Shown piece by piece: positions 1-11,186 of a stretch of 64,000 nucleotides of DNA (position 1 is the stretch's first letter; each line of letters opens with the position of its first letter). The stretch lies in assembly GCA_037783545.1 (NCBI GenBank), contig JBBELK010000387.1:1364001-1428000 (forward strand), read 5' to 3'. The DNA is from Henricia sp. BOLD:AAB3569. Lineage: Eukaryota; Echinodermata; Asteroidea; Spinulosida; Echinasteridae. The translations under genes and the position numbers were made by a program. Below the pieces are notes generated by a model. It was not told the DNA's origin. It saw only the letters and a list, made by a program, of their open reading frames with translations, and did no database searches.

Positions 1-898
1 CAACCATTTATCAAATTTTGGTGAGGGATTGTTTTCATTATTCATTATTCATTATTTAATCAAGGAAAAATACAACCTTTACACATACACGAACTGCCAT
101 TTAGAAACTGATTATTAAGGCTCTAAACTCGCCCAGAAATGGTTTGGTGCCAGTATCAATTCCATTGAGTTATACCGGGTAGCTTATGTTTGAAGGAACA
201 AGTTGAGATGACAAAATCATGGGAAATGACAATACAAAGGAGATGTCTGGTTATGAAAGAGCAATACCTTTGAATATAAACACAAAAGCTGCAAAACACA
301 GATCGCGATTGCACAACTGAAATGGAAACGTTTCGCATGGGAGTAGTTTGCATCTGATTTTTCCCCTTCTTTTGCAAAATAATGAAATTTTTGCATAATG
401 AAATGTTTTGGTGCGGGGTCAAAATCACATGCGGGCGCTGACGAGAAACTAGTAATCTAATTTCATTGGCCTAATATTTTTCAACTCCCTGGGGAGTATG
501 CAGTTCAATGCAGTCCATTTTTTAAGGAGCGCTATTGTGCAGGCACTCTTTTCTTGAAATAGCAAAAGCACGATTACGCTACTTTCTGAACAGTATCCAG
601 TTTTATACCAAGCAACTAAAAACCACAAACATTTTCTCCACTTTTTTACTGGAAAAAAACAGTCGATCCGAGATTGGGAATTTTCAGCACACAGAAGCTT
701 TGTGCAGTCATACATAATGAAGCCGTTTTGTGACCATTTCTACGTTAAATTAAGTATAACAAAATATATTTTCAAATTTTGATTGAACAGCGTTTCTTTT
801 GATGTTCAGTATATTTTTAGTGTTCTGTGTGTTATAATGCGCATGAGAACCGGTGTGACGAGAACAGGTTCACCGGTTCCCAAGGTTTCACCACTTAC
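1..898. other. SMO intron, left edge
   Basis: This stretch follows the phase-1 splice donor of SMO exon 5 and should be intron. I looked for the next exon (after TM5, the conserved start of intracellular loop 3) on the minus strand and did not find it, so the rest of SMO lies left of the window. Short open frames here have no recognisable content. Confidence 0.6.
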
Positions 899-1022
899 CA
901 CTCATGAGAAAGAAACCGCCTACCAGTAGCATGATACCGATTGGGATTAGGACGAACCCGGCGCGGTAATAATGGTTCTGGTATCCCACGAAACAAATGC
1001 CCGAGACCGAATCGCCGTCAAC
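899..1022 (-). CDS. SMO: SMO exon 5 (extracellular loop 2 and TM5)
   Basis: Acceptor TTTTTAG before [14 protein letters not shown]; residues 351-391 plus one base. The donor is G|GTAAGT (phase 1), at the same place where the human protein reads the glycine after TM5. A tyrosine-rich loop leads into TM5 ([19 protein letters not shown]). Confidence 0.95.
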
Positions 1023-1177
1023 CTAAAAACAACAAAACAACCAACAATCAAGACATTCTTATTTTAGAAAAAAAGTACTAAATTTAAAAACAAGTTACAT
1101 GATTGGAACAACAGCATTACATAACTAAAGAATAATGTTGATAAACTGCCTTGTAGAAATTTCAGCCAAATAGATGC

Positions 1178-1220
<43 letters not shown>

Positions 1221-4200
1221 GTCATCATCATCGTCATCATCATCGTCGTCGTCGTCATCATCATCATCATCATCATCATCACCCCCCATCCCGTCGCGAA
1301 CGACGATGGAGACGGCGTCTCTCACAGTCATCAATGTACAGTTGTCTCGAAGAGGATAAACCGTTATGGACAGCAGAACGTCAACGGAGACGATTGCTGG
1401 CAGTTGCCTCCCAGGAGTTAAGTGATATCCCAGAAGTGACAAGGTCTCGTTTCAGGACGTCTTTGTATCGCAGTCTAGGTCGACCGCGAGGGCGAGGAGC
1501 GTCGACAAGTTCACCGTAGAGGACATCCTTGGGGATTAGGCCATCAACCTGCCTGTGCACATGACCGACCCACCGAAGGCGACGCTGTGAGGATAGCATA
1601 GTGAAGGATGGAGACATTTGGGACATGATCTCACCAGGAGATGCCAAGAATGGAACGAAGGCATCGGAAGTGGAAGGAGTTGAGACGGCGCTCTTTGCGA
1701 CGGTACGTGGTCCAAGATTCACTGCAGTACAGCAGGACACTAAGTACACAGGCCGTGTAGACACTAATCTTCAGTTTGATGGAGAGGTCTCGGTTGCTCC
1801 AGACACGTTGGCGGAGACGACCGAATGTGGTTGCAGCCTTACCGATGCAGGAGTCGAGTTCATCATCAAGGGAGTTATTGTTGGAGATGATCGAGCCGAG
1901 GTATGCAAACTCATCAACGACATTCAGGCTAGACCCGTTGATGAAAATCAGGGGAGGAGCTATGTAACCCTGCGAGAGGACAACTGTCTTGCCGAGGCTG
2001 ATCTGCATGGTTTTTGTGTATGGATGAATGGTAAAAAGTTGTCTGCAGACAACCTTCAGTTGGCAATATCTCTCACAAAGCTGCACAAAGGTATCATTTT
2101 ACACAAGAAAAAATAACAACACTTTTAGTTCGCTTTTTCTCGTCAACTTGTGAAGCAAAACTTTGGGTATCTGCAAATGATGTATTAGGGATTTAATCAT
2201 TCGACAAAATTTGGATACCTTATCCTCTTAAATTTCATAAGGTTTGTATACACTAATAACCAGTACACATTTGGAACAAAGTTGGCCGTGGTGTCCCTCC
2301 AGTTGGCCTCAGGCTCAGTGCCCTTTAAAATTCTTCTAAAATCAAGACTGGAGTCTTGATTTTCTTAATGATGAGGCTGTTTAGTATAATTTGTTTTGCT
2401 TAATCCAAAATTGGTTTGTTTTTTAAAAATGAGTCGGCAGTCAGAATCAATGGGATGTGTATTACAATCGACTGGTGTTCTGCTATTCTTGCTAGGAACA
2501 ACATGCCTTTCTAAAAACCCAATATACGCTCGTAAACTGGACGGACACTTGCGTTACATTTTAGGTCGTCCCGGTTACAAGCGTATATTGGAAATTTGTT
2601 AAACTATTTGTAACCCTTTTTGGGCCTAAATTATCTCTTCAGAACAACTGAAACTTATTTCTTTTATTTTGAGACCAGACAAAGGTATTTTCTCGAAAAT
2701 ATGGTCTGTGTTACCAAAATGGCCTCTTTACTGTGGAAAGACCCACATTCAATCATCAAGTTAAAATCCATACCTGATTAACAGCTACAATAATGACAAC
2801 CAGGATAAACGGAATACTCCAGGCTAACAGATGAAAGTAACCCGTCTTGCCCTGCAGGGCTTGGCGCGGGGTGCCTAGGGCCTTGAAGGAGAGATGCCAG
2901 GAGTAGGCGAGCCAGACAAACCAGATGACGCCCGCCAAGATGAAATAGTAGACGAGGATGAAAATAATGATGCAGGACAGGTTCTCTCCATCGCTGATAA
3001 ACAAATCGGAGACTAATGATTAACATTAAAAGGGCTTGTTCAGATTTTTCCAGAAAATGGATTTCGTTCTAACCTAACAATCATATAAAATACCTCCCCA
3101 AAATACTATCCATGGGAAGAAAACCGGAAATTTGCAATCTCCAATTTGGACGTGGAAGCAAAAAGGTTGGTGTGATCACTGCACTGCTTTATGGAATGGA
3201 TAAATTAGTTTACAAATTATTGGTGTTTTTTTGACGATATCCTTAAAAATATACGGATTGAGAGTGCCAAATTTCAGAATGGTAATGAGAAATATATGAC
3301 AAATGATATGGTATCAAAATCTCAACACCCATGGGAAAAATGGGTGGGTCAGAAATGTGATCTTGTCGCGCTGCTTTATTGGCTAGAATAACGTGGGATC
3401 AAACAGAGACGAGCAGTGTGACAGTCTTTTCCAAAATGCATTACGAAAATGACGTCTATGCACTAGCCTCTAGGTGGCGCCCTGTATTTACCTGGGTTCA
3501 GCGAGTCGCATAGTGCCGTCTTTTCGACAGATGATGTCGTCTCTCGCGCCACTGGGAAACTGCGCCAGGAATCCGATACTTCCGGCAAAGAAACAGCCAT
3601 TCATGTAGAAAAGAATTAAGGCTGGGTATTTGCTGGAATTTTTCCAATCCGCACAGAAGGTGATCTGGAAAAGACAAAGATGGTATATACAAAAAGTATG
3701 TTTCAGGCGGCCAGAATAAGTTTATATTTGTTTCATTTTTTAACAAAAAGCTAAAAGTTCTGAATGATTTTCTAGTTGGGTGGGATTCATATCTGGGTAG
3801 ATGCTCTACCAGCTGAGCTATGAGGCACAGTGGTATACTCCCTCAGGTTTCCCCCAAGACCTCTAACTCACCGGACAGATGCTCTACCAGATGAGCTATG
3901 AGACACAGTGGTATACTCCCTTAGGTTTTCCCCAAGACCTCCGACACACCGGGCAGATGCTCTACCAGTTGAGCTATGAGGCACAGTGGTATACTCCCTC
4001 AGGTTTCCCCCAAGACCTCTGACACACCAGGCAGATGCTCTACCAGCTGAGCTATGAGGCACAGTGGTATACTCCCTCAGGTTTCCCCCAAGACCTCTGA
4101 CACACCGGGCAGATGGTCTACCAGCTGAGCTATGAGGCACAGTGGTATACTCCCTCAGGTTTTCCCCCAAGACCTCCGAGACACCAGGCAGATGCTCTAC

Positions 4201-5960
4201 CAGCTGAGCTATGAGGCACAGTGGTATACTCCCTCGGGTTTTTCCCTAAGACCTCTGATACACCAGGCAGATGCTCTACCAGCTGAGCTATGAGGCACAG
4301 TGGTATACTCCCTCAGGTTTTCCCCAAGACCTCTGATACACCAGGCAGATGGTCTACCAGCTGAGCTAAGAGGCACAGTGGTATACTCCCTCAGGTTTTC
4401 CCCCCAAGACCTCTGATACACCAGGCAGATGCTCTACCAGCTGAGCTATGAGGCACAGTGGTATACTCCCTCGGGTTTTCCCCAAGACCTCTGACACACC
4501 AGGCAGATGCTCTTTTTTTCTGGGCCCAATTTAATCTTCTTGCTACTTTTGTAACTTACGAGAGTAAAGAACGTGCACACAACGCAGATGCTAGCGAACA
4601 AGGCAATGAATCGGTGAACTTGGTTGTGTTCGCCGTCGGTGTAGAGCGGATTACGACACTGGATCCCACACCCCTCCACGTTCTCGTACCAACTCTTCTC
4701 GTTGTCGGTGGCAACCAACGGAGACTCGCATTCACCAGTGGTGTTAAATGAGATGGACTTGTAAACATTCTGAGAACAAAAACAGAATAAATGGTATAAA
4801 TACTGTAAACATTTGCCACTAATTTAAACAAAAAGTTAAAATTTGGTGATGAAACCATTTTAGCACTGGGGAAAGTTTTTCTTTGAAAACACTTAGAATT
4901 GGATGTCACGCCCCATAGACTTAGTGCATACATGTAGATTCTCCACTGGCGAAATGTGTATGGTATTTTTTTCGAATAAAGGCCGAGCAAAATAAACTTG
5001 CCCCGGGGCAAACTCACCCCGGAGATCGGCACCTCATCCCTCACTAGAACAAGTGAGAATTCACCCCTGCCCCGGGGAAAGTGTCTCGCCCCGGAATCAA
5101 GATTTTCAATCATGGTCACGGGCAGAGTTAAGCTCGTTCTGGGGAAAGAACAATCTTGAGGGTGGCTCGGAGGTGGCGCAGGTGTGTGAATTTCAAATGG
5201 GAATCAGGGCTCACTTTCACCCCCGCGTCGCCCCGGGGCCACCCCTGAGATTTGTTCTAGTGGGAAAGGACTCTTATGGACTAAACGTTTAACTCAAAAA
5301 CACCATACACGTTCACCACTAATTCTTCCAAATATGACATTATGCCCCAAAAAGCATTTAAATTTGGTGAGGAAAAATGATTTTAGCAAAGAGAAAAGTT
5401 GAAGTTTTTCTTTGAAAACACTTATCATGCTCCATAGACTTAGTGCATGGAGTCTCAACGGGTGAATGTGTATGTTATTGTTTTCAACGCCGATTCAGAA
5501 ACGAAAAACTTACATCACATTTGGGCGGAAATCTATTCTCATCACACTTGACAAATTCCGGCCATCCATGTTCGATTTCCACAATCCGACAAGGCGCCCT
5601 GGTGACGGTGCACATGTCGTAGCTTGGCAACTCCACAAGGCCGTTTTCGCACTTCGGCAAGTACACGGCGCAGATTAATGGTTGAACAACTTCCCAACAT
5701 TTCGGGACAAGCCGCAAGCCCTCCCATAGTTGCAAGTTTGTCCAAATTTGTTCTTGAGTTAGTGAATCATTCGCGAGGTCCGGTGAGGTGTACGAATGGC
5801 TAAACGACGACCCGAGGCACGTTTTGTTGCGGACCGGTACGCATGTGCTCTGCTTTTTACATCGCGATGTTGAAAGGTCAAAAATAGTCAGGTTCACAGC
5901 AACACTACTTGATACAAAAATGGCAAGAGTCAAGGCACAATACTGGTGTGGTTTGGTCAT
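899..5960 (-). CDS. SMO: Smoothened orthologue, 5' five exons (partial gene)
   Basis: Smoothened is the class F seven-pass receptor that relays Hedgehog signalling from Patched to Gli/Ci factors, in the plasma membrane or cilium. Five exons are seen: 5960-5514, 4769-4560, 3664-3492, 2993-2774 and 1022-899. Joining phases are 0, 0, 2, 0, with a phase-1 donor at the end, giving 391 residues. Residues 1-22 look like a signal peptide. The ten CRD cysteines are at 34, 40, 48, 88, 97, 104, 117, 124, 139 and 148. The hinge holds [13 protein letters not shown] (residues 176-188). TM1 to TM5 follow at about 200-219, 233-252, 284-305, 329-349 and 371-390. Text such as KALGT and GKTGYFHLL matches vertebrate SMO closely, and the GCGIQC hinge separates it from Frizzleds. 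TM6, TM7 and the cytoplasmic tail are off the left edge. The introns are loaded with repeats. Confidence 0.97.
1180..1282 (-). repeat. (GAT)n microsatellite, probable LINE 3' tail
   Basis: About 100 bases of ATC/GTC triplets (plus strand) directly follow the 3' end of the minus-strand LINE fragment, as expected for a non-LTR element that ends in a short tandem tail. Open frames of poly-Ser, poly-Asp or poly-Met here are artefacts of the triplet. Confidence 0.85.
1300..2004 (-). mobile_element. 5'-truncated LINE (non-LTR retrotransposon) fragment
   Basis: Two overlapping minus-strand frames (2086-1631 and 1764-1381) give the C-terminal region of a non-LTR reverse transcriptase ORF. The first reads [18 protein letters not shown], then [17 protein letters not shown] and [11 protein letters not shown]. 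The second continues with [21 protein letters not shown] and [15 protein letters not shown]. These are standard post-catalytic blocks of LINE-type ORFs in marine invertebrates. The order is right but the frame changes near 1630-1760, so it is a pseudogene. The catalytic RT core and endonuclease are absent. It lies in SMO intron 4, on the same strand as SMO. Clade not assigned. Confidence 0.87.
2774..2993 (-). CDS. SMO: SMO exon 4 (TM3-TM4)
   Basis: Acceptor TTTATCAG, donor CAG|GTATGG. It completes a split serine (AG|C) and encodes [36 protein letters not shown] and [16 protein letters not shown], residues 278-350. The length of 220 bases is in phase with both neighbours. Confidence 0.96.
3025..3385. 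mobile_element. MITE, TTAAAGGAGC family (copy in SMO intron 3)
   Basis: The left end is a diverged version of the TTAAAGGAGC end seen in better copies, and the right end is a similar inverted sequence near 3380. Shared internal words are CAGAAAATGGATTTCGTTCT, CTATCCATGGGAAGAAAA and GGTATCAAAATCTCAACACC. Related copies lie near 38325, 39060, 44113, 47790, 48415 and 57145. No coding capacity. Confidence 0.7.
3492..3664 (-). CDS. SMO: SMO exon 3 (intracellular loop 1, TM2)
   Basis: Acceptor TTTTCCAG, donor AG|GTAAAT (phase 2). It encodes [32 protein letters not shown] and [12 protein letters not shown] (residues 220-276 plus two bases), which lines up with TM2 and extracellular loop 1 of vertebrate SMO. 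Confidence 0.96.
3793..4520 (-). repeat. tRNA-like tandem array, ten 78-80 bp units
   Basis: Unit anchors fall at 3801, 3879, 3957, 4035, 4113, 4192, 4271, 4349, 4429 and 4507. On the minus strand each unit starts GCCTCATAGCTCAGCTGGTA, with a good RNA polymerase III A box (TAGCTCAGCTGG) and a tRNA-like acceptor and D arm. The anticodon-arm region is tRNA-sized, but the T arm and B box are degenerate. Units differ at scattered sites, so the array is not perfectly homogenised. It lies in SMO intron 2 and ends about 40 bases from the exon 2 donor. A solo copy lies at 63896-63960. I read it as a tRNA-derived minisatellite and not as functional tRNA genes. Confidence 0.85.
4560..4769 (-). CDS. SMO: SMO exon 2 (hinge and TM1)
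   Basis: Acceptor TTCTCAG, donor CTC|GTAAGT, phase 0 on both sides, 70 codons (residues 150-219). It holds the hinge [29 protein letters not shown], and TM1 ([17 protein letters not shown]). Confidence 0.97.
4880..5110. repeat. Short dispersed repeat and CCCCGGGG-rich patch in SMO intron 1
   Basis: The block CATAGACTTAGTGCAT with a following GTGTATGGTA-type word occurs here, near 5440-5485, and in diverged form near 7795-7840. Between 4998 and 5100 there are several CCCCGG and GCCCCGGGG words, unusually GC-rich for this window. No gene is seen. Confidence 0.45.
5514..5960 (-). CDS. SMO: SMO exon 1 (signal peptide and Frizzled-like CRD)
   Basis: The first ATG of the frame opens a hydrophobic leader (residues 1-22) and then a ten-cysteine [70 protein letters not shown]. 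The exon ends in phase 0 at GAT|GTAAGT. I chose this start because it gives the leader; a short upstream non-coding exon cannot be excluded. Confidence 0.96.
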
Positions 5961-8020
5961 AGCGTTTGAAATTTTACATTTGAATGTAACGAGATTTCCT
6001 CAACTGATTAAAAATGCTTTACTAAATTAAATACAAAATTTGTAGAAAAAAACGGTAGTTTCTTTTGGAAGAATATTTTGACCGGATATTTGCGGCGCTA
6101 CTGAGTGCAGATTTCCATAGGGTCATCAGATAACCTATTGGGGGAAAAAGAAACAATGTTAAGACAATACATGATTAAACGTTTAAATTATAGCCAATTT
6201 ATGGACTAGGCCTATAGCCACTTTGGTGTGAATTCAGAAGTTGATCATTACCAACACTGCATCAATTTCAATAATGGAAAGAAAAGAAAAAATCAAACTT
6301 TTGCATGGAAAAAAAGCTTTTACTAAGAACAAAAACTAATTTAGTAAGGTTAGGAATTTATTTTATTTTTTTATTTTTGTTAAACTTAAAACAAATTAAA
6401 ATTAGTTACTTATTTTGTACTTTCCTGCCCAACCCTCCCCCCACCCAACAACTCCAAACCCCCTTTTCCCCTACCTCTAATCCCCTCCTCCATTCCCACC
6501 CCCATTTTGCACTTTGGTTTGTTCCCATTTCCCTGTACCATGTTAATCCCTCTTCTGTTCCCCAGCTTTCTATCCCAGGCAGGCATGATGCAACCAGCTT
6601 TTAGTCTAGATGCCGGGGCCCATAGGGCCTGTAGTGTAACCCAGAAATGTCAAGTACTCTAAACTGTTTTAATGGAAATGCGAGTTGGGCAATTTCCACA
6701 ATTAGCATAAATAGCTAATTAATTGCACAGAATGGTAAAATTGCCATAATTCGAACATAAATCAATGGGAGGGGGCAAGATAAGCATACACAAATATGAT
6801 AATGACCTCAAGGAATTCATTTATGACAATTACAATTTCCTATAAAATTAAAGTTTGCCATAATTTGCATTTTAAACGGGACAATTTACATAAGTGTGTT
6901 TGTGAGCCACAACCGTCATTAAAATCATATACACTGTAAAAAAAAATTTAAAAAATTACCGTATTTGTTTGCGGTAAAAAGTATGTAATTTTTTACGGGA
7001 AGTGCCCGTAAAATAATTTTTTACCGTAGAACCCGTAAAAATCCTTTCACAATGCATTGTGGGATTGCGCGTAGCTGAACAGATTTTCCTTGTAAAAATG
7101 GTAATTTTCTTCATTTTTCAGTTGTTTTGATTTTTGTAATCAATGTTTCTGGCTGGAAAATAGGCAAAATTGACAGCTGTTGAGGAAAGGTTAATTTAAA
7201 GGGCCCCTTATTTAGGATTTTTATCAATGAAATCTATGCTTTAAAACCACTCTACTCAGTTAAAGTCATAACCATCCTATTTGGAGCTTGCTTTGGGGGT
7301 TAAAACGAAGGTTTTTAGTTTTTATGCTAATGCGAATATGCATATTCATGACCAAGGTCACGATGTCACAAGAGGCACAGACAGGAAAATCACATACAAT
7401 TGTGCACAAACGATTCTGTCTTCCTTATGTGATGCACTGAAAACAGCGCCCTCTGTCTGTGATTTATTGCAATGAAATCTTCAAAGTTGCAAAAGGCCAC
7501 CTTTTATTGATTTTACATCCAAACGAACAATAGTATGTCTTGCTGAACAAGTATTCCATCATTATGAAGCAAAGCTTAGGCACAAAGTTATTTTGGATGT
7601 CACAGGCCCTTTAAGTTGACGACAGATGAGCGAAAGATAATAATAATAATAATGGTGGATTCTTATATAGCGCACATGTCCACCCTGCAGTTAGATTGTG
7701 GCATTCCAGCTTCCCAAATATCCCAAAACATGACTTTAGCAATGATAAAATATCAAGTTTTTCTTTAAAAACACAAGGATTTTTATGTTATGCTCCATAG
7801 ACTTGGTACATGGCATCTCAACTGACAAACGTGTACGGTACTTTTTTTCCCACTGGGCAATAAAACTTGAGACAAATTGTCAGTGCCAAAATGTGTTTTT
7901 TAAAGAAAGAAACAAATCAGTCAGCATGGTCAGCACTAAATTAATTTTCCCCAACATTTCATAGTACATGTGCTGCCTAGTTCAACTGTAATTGTTGGCC
8001 ATTTAGTTTTATGGTATTTT
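5961..8020. other. Gene-free region upstream of SMO
   Basis: No coding exon is seen. Contents: a C-rich low-complexity stretch near 6425-6520; a CACTGTAAAAA-type end near 6932, with paired TTTTTACGGG/CCCGTAAAA words to 7040 (possible CACTA-like MITE end, partner not found); an (ATA)n microsatellite at 7638-7653 next to a TTATATAGCGCACATGTCC block that recurs near 33530. The SMO promoter should lie in this region or just above exon 1, but I see no convincing core element. Confidence 0.5.
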
Positions 8021-8025
8021 TTTCG

Positions 8026-8402
8026 TTCAGATTGAACACGGATTTTGGTAATATTGATATATTAGAATCGATAGCTTTAATATTCAATTCTAAGATATAC
8101 TTTCTACATGCACTTTTGTCGCAAATGTTGCTTTTCTAAAGTTGCATTCAGTTAGTGCATATAAGACAACCATTCACGCGCGCAAGCAGTGCCCTCTGTT
8201 GTCGCGCTTACGCACGGAGTACTCGCACCGTGATTTTGTCTGTTACTCTCTGCAGTTATTTTATCATTTATTTATCTCAGAAATGCAACATTTCTGACAG
8301 AGGGGGAGTTGGAAGCATATCTTAAAATTGAATTATCTGTTGATTCCAGGAGGTAATTTCCTTAAAATATTTGTTAAATATATACAAGCAAAAAATACCC
8401 TT
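8026..8402. mobile_element. Foldback MITE (GGTATTTTTTTC ends), copy 1
   Basis: Left end GGTATTTTTTTCGTTC with TTGAACACGG, then GAATCGATAG and CAATTCTAAGATATACTT; the right end carries the inverted AAGCATATCTTAAAATTG and AAAAAATACC. A related copy at 10158-10720 contains a second nested hairpin. There is no ORF of note. Confidence 0.7.
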
Positions 8403-8814
8403 TTTAAAAATTAAAATTACTTATTTATCAAAAATTTCTTTTATAAAAGCAAATTTGTTGGAATAATTCTTGAGTTTTTCCTCTTAATTTTGTGATTTTA
8501 TTATCAAATCAGCATTTGTACATGGTGTATAGGCCCCAGGTCATAAAACAAAAAAATAATTGTCAGTGCCAAAATGTGTTTTTTGAAAGAATTCTATACT
8601 CGGATGTCACTATTTTTTCCTTAAAATTACTTATTAAGCACCAAGAAGTGCAAATCTAATGGAAAAAAAAACCAACATTTAGAGAGTAAAATATGAAGTA
8701 TTTAACTAAGAAAAACTTAGAATTCTTCCCACAGGTTTAGTGCAGGAGGGCTTATGTGACGTCGGACTTGTAAATTCTTTCCAAGTTTTACTAAGAAAAC
8801 AAAATTAGCCAGGC

Positions 8815-10010
8815 CCCAGCAGGCCCGTAACCAGGGGGTGGGGGGGGGGGGGGGGGGGGGATCTGGTGGATCGGACGATCCCCCCCGCGGAACAGGGAGT
8901 TCTGCTTTACAAAATAAAAATTCAATAATTCGAATAATTCAATTTTTCGTCTCACAATATAGCCAGTTGGATATTGAGAATAAATCTAATTATCCATGCA
9001 TTCTTCGTTATGTATGCAATGTTATGTACAGCCGGCATTTTACTGTTCGATCCCCCCCGCAAAACTCGCTGGTTAGGCTCTTGAAACTCAATGTTATGTT
9101 TCCCGTAACCCGCCCGCGTTTGGATTTTTCGGCCGCGTTTGAGATGCCAAAATCCTAAAACAATTCATTATTTTGTATTTTCCCAAAATATATCAATTTT
9201 TTAATGTTTTGTCTCCTGCCATTTTGTTGGATTTTTAAAATCAGCGCTCGAATTTCACATTGCTCATTATCGTCCTCCCACCAAAAAAATGTTAACGTAA
9301 TTTTCTTCCTCCATAACAAAATATAAGTAGCGTACGTACTGGCGCGGCTGGCCGCCGGCACGTGAACGTTTGTAACAGTGATTTGTAACAGTAAATTCCT
9401 GGAGAGGACATAGCGCTGCCATTTTTGTGCATGTACCCGGTGTGCAAAACCCTGCACGTATGTACGCGCAAGCCTGGCGCGCTGCTGTATAAACACAACC
9501 GTCTGCTCCATCGTAGTTATTAGATCGGTGGTTTATAGCTGCGAGTGCTAGCCTAGAACCAATTAAGATGCCACGACGACTGTGTCTCAAATGTTCATTT
9601 TGTTGCAGTTAATTGAGTCAATTGTCGAACATGGTAACAACAGTGTTATTAAATAAAGGTAGAAAAGCATGAGTGCAATTCCCATTTGAAATGTGTGGAC
9701 TGTTATAAATGTGTTTTGTTATTTAAATATATCTTGATCCTTAAATAAATCATAAATACCTGGGAAATGGTTAAGGATATTTAAATAAATACAAATTTGT
9801 GTATAAATTGATCAGGGTTGTGTTTTAACACACTATTATTATTAGAGGGTATAGAGCGCGCCAAGTTTTGATCAAATAGCCGTTATTTGCCAAATAATGA
9901 AATGCTACAAGATAATGTATAATGAATAATGAAATAGTTGCCTCATTTGGGCTCGACTAAAATGTTACGGGAAACATAACATTGAGTTTCAAGAGCCTTA
10001 CGGGCCTGCC
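8815..10010. mobile_element. Inverted-repeat element with CAGGCCCGTAA ends and G21 run
   Basis: The left end (CAGGCCCGTAACC near 8820) and an inner block (CTCTTGAAACTCAATG near 9079) are inverted near 9960-10010 (CATTGAGTTTCAAGAG, ACGGGCCTG). The left arm holds an uninterrupted run of 21 G at 8840-8860. The interior (9160-9950) has open frames on the minus strand that resemble nothing I know. I take this as a non-autonomous element of about 1.2 kb. Confidence 0.55.
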
Positions 10011-10157
10011 CAGGCTAAGTTAAATTCATTCTTTTCCCACATTTCATACATGTGCCACCCACTTCCAACTTAAGTGTTGCTAATCTACGTTAAACTTCAC
10101 TTGTTATGTTAATTTTTGTTGGCCATTTATTTTTATTATTTTATTTTTATTAGAAAT

Positions 10158-10720
10158 TAAGGTATTTTTTTCATATACATTGAACACGGATTTGGGTAAA
10201 TTTATATTGGAATCGATAGCTTATTCAATTCTAATACTTCCCACTGACACTTCCGTCGCAAATGTTGCATTTCTGAGATAAATAAATGATAAAATTACTG
10301 CATAAAGTAATGCACAAAATGACGCGGAGAGCGGTCTGTGCGTAAGCGCGACAACAGAGGGCGCTGCGCATGCGCGAGAATGGTTATCTTGTGCACTAAC
10401 TGAAGGCAATAGACCTTATCGCAAATACCGCTTGGGTGAGTTTTCACAAAAGCAGCAATGTATTGTGGGAAGGTTTTCGGGGCAGACTTTGCCCCGTTTT
10501 CCTTCCCATAATACAGTTGTGCTTTTGTGCAAACTCGCCCAAGCGGTATTAGCGATAAGGTCTATTTTTGAAGAAGAAAACGTGATTTTTCTACAGAAAA
10601 GCAACATTTGCGACAAAAGTGCAAGTGGGAAGTATATCTTAAAATTACATTATGTGTTGATTCCAGGAGGTAATTTCCTTAAAATCTTTGTTCAATGTAT
10701 ACGAAAAAAATACCGAAATT
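10158..10720. mobile_element. Foldback MITE copy 2 (with nested hairpin)
   Basis: The outer arms carry GACACTTCCGTCGCAAATG (about 10247) and its inverted partner GCAACATTTGCGACAAAAG (about 10601), and the ends match copy 1 at 8026-8402. A younger hairpin element is inserted in the middle at 10409-10565. Confidence 0.75.
10409..10565. mobile_element. 157-bp hairpin MITE nested in another MITE
   Basis: The arms are about 75 bases each, near-perfect, starting ATAGACCTTATCGC and ending GCGATAAGGTCTAT, around a short AGACTTT-type loop flanked by GGGGC/GCCCC. The small number of arm mismatches suggests a recent insertion. Confidence 0.9.
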
Positions 10721-11186
10721 AAGTAGGCTTAGGTGTCGGAAACACAGTCTTTTGCATTGTGCATGCATAACATACGTACCTCTGCACACACAACTTTCTC
10801 CAAACAAAACAAGAACTATCCCTAGGCCTGGCGTCCGTTTCTTTTTTCGCGCACAGATTTTCTGTTTTTGTATCTTCAGCGGCAACAGGAGCAATGGAAG
10901 AATTTCTGGTCTACTTTTTTCTTGAACTGAAAGTTAAAAAGGCACTTTTTGGAAGACATTTTCCCCTTTCTTGATCGTGTACTTTGTGTGTAACAGCACT
11001 TTCTTCTACAGTCACGTGACACACACAAATTCCTTGCAAATAATTCGTCTGCTGGGATTGGTGAATTTTTGCACTCGAGTACCCGCCAAGAAACCACGCG
11101 CGATTAGTCGAGTATTCGCGAGCGGTTGCAGTATTTCCCACAAAATATTTTTTTTCTTCATTTTTTGCTCCTTATTTTAAAAGAAT
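10721..11186. other. No gene seen
   Basis: Overlapping open frames on both strands (about 60-75 codons) lack recognisable domains and splice context. I see no repeat structure of note. Confidence 0.5.

Larger units (their letters stand above)
1045..2205 (+). repeat. Dispersed repeat split by a LINE insertion
   Basis: The left half (about 1045-1177) and right half (about 2002-2205) together match copies at about 37640-38050, 55010-55330 and 62680-62900, all on the plus strand. Shared words include GATAAACTGCCTTGTAG and GCATGGTTTTTGTG. In intact copies these halves are nearly contiguous; here a LINE fragment with its tail separates them. TGCA occurs on both sides and may be a target duplication. 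The family has no coding content that I can see. Confidence 0.7.

Noticed and set aside
1..898. Search for SMO exon 6
   Set aside because: No segment in any minus-strand frame reads like intracellular loop 3 or TM6 of Smoothened.
1125..1442. Frames encoding runs of Asp, Ser or Met
   Set aside because: They are the six readings of an ATC/GAT triplet tail and have no gene context.
3793..4520. Cluster of ten functional tRNA genes
   Set aside because: The A box and acceptor arm are good but no unit has a proper B box or T arm, and spacing is that of a tandem satellite.
9155..9590. Overlapping minus-strand frames of 68-118 codons
   Set aside because: Three frames are open at once, which is composition and not coding; no domain or splice pattern, and they lie inside an inverted-repeat element.
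8026..10720. LTR retrotransposon with LTRs near 8.0 and 10.2 kb
   Set aside because: The two similar blocks are each self-foldbacks, and nothing between them resembles gag, protease or RT.
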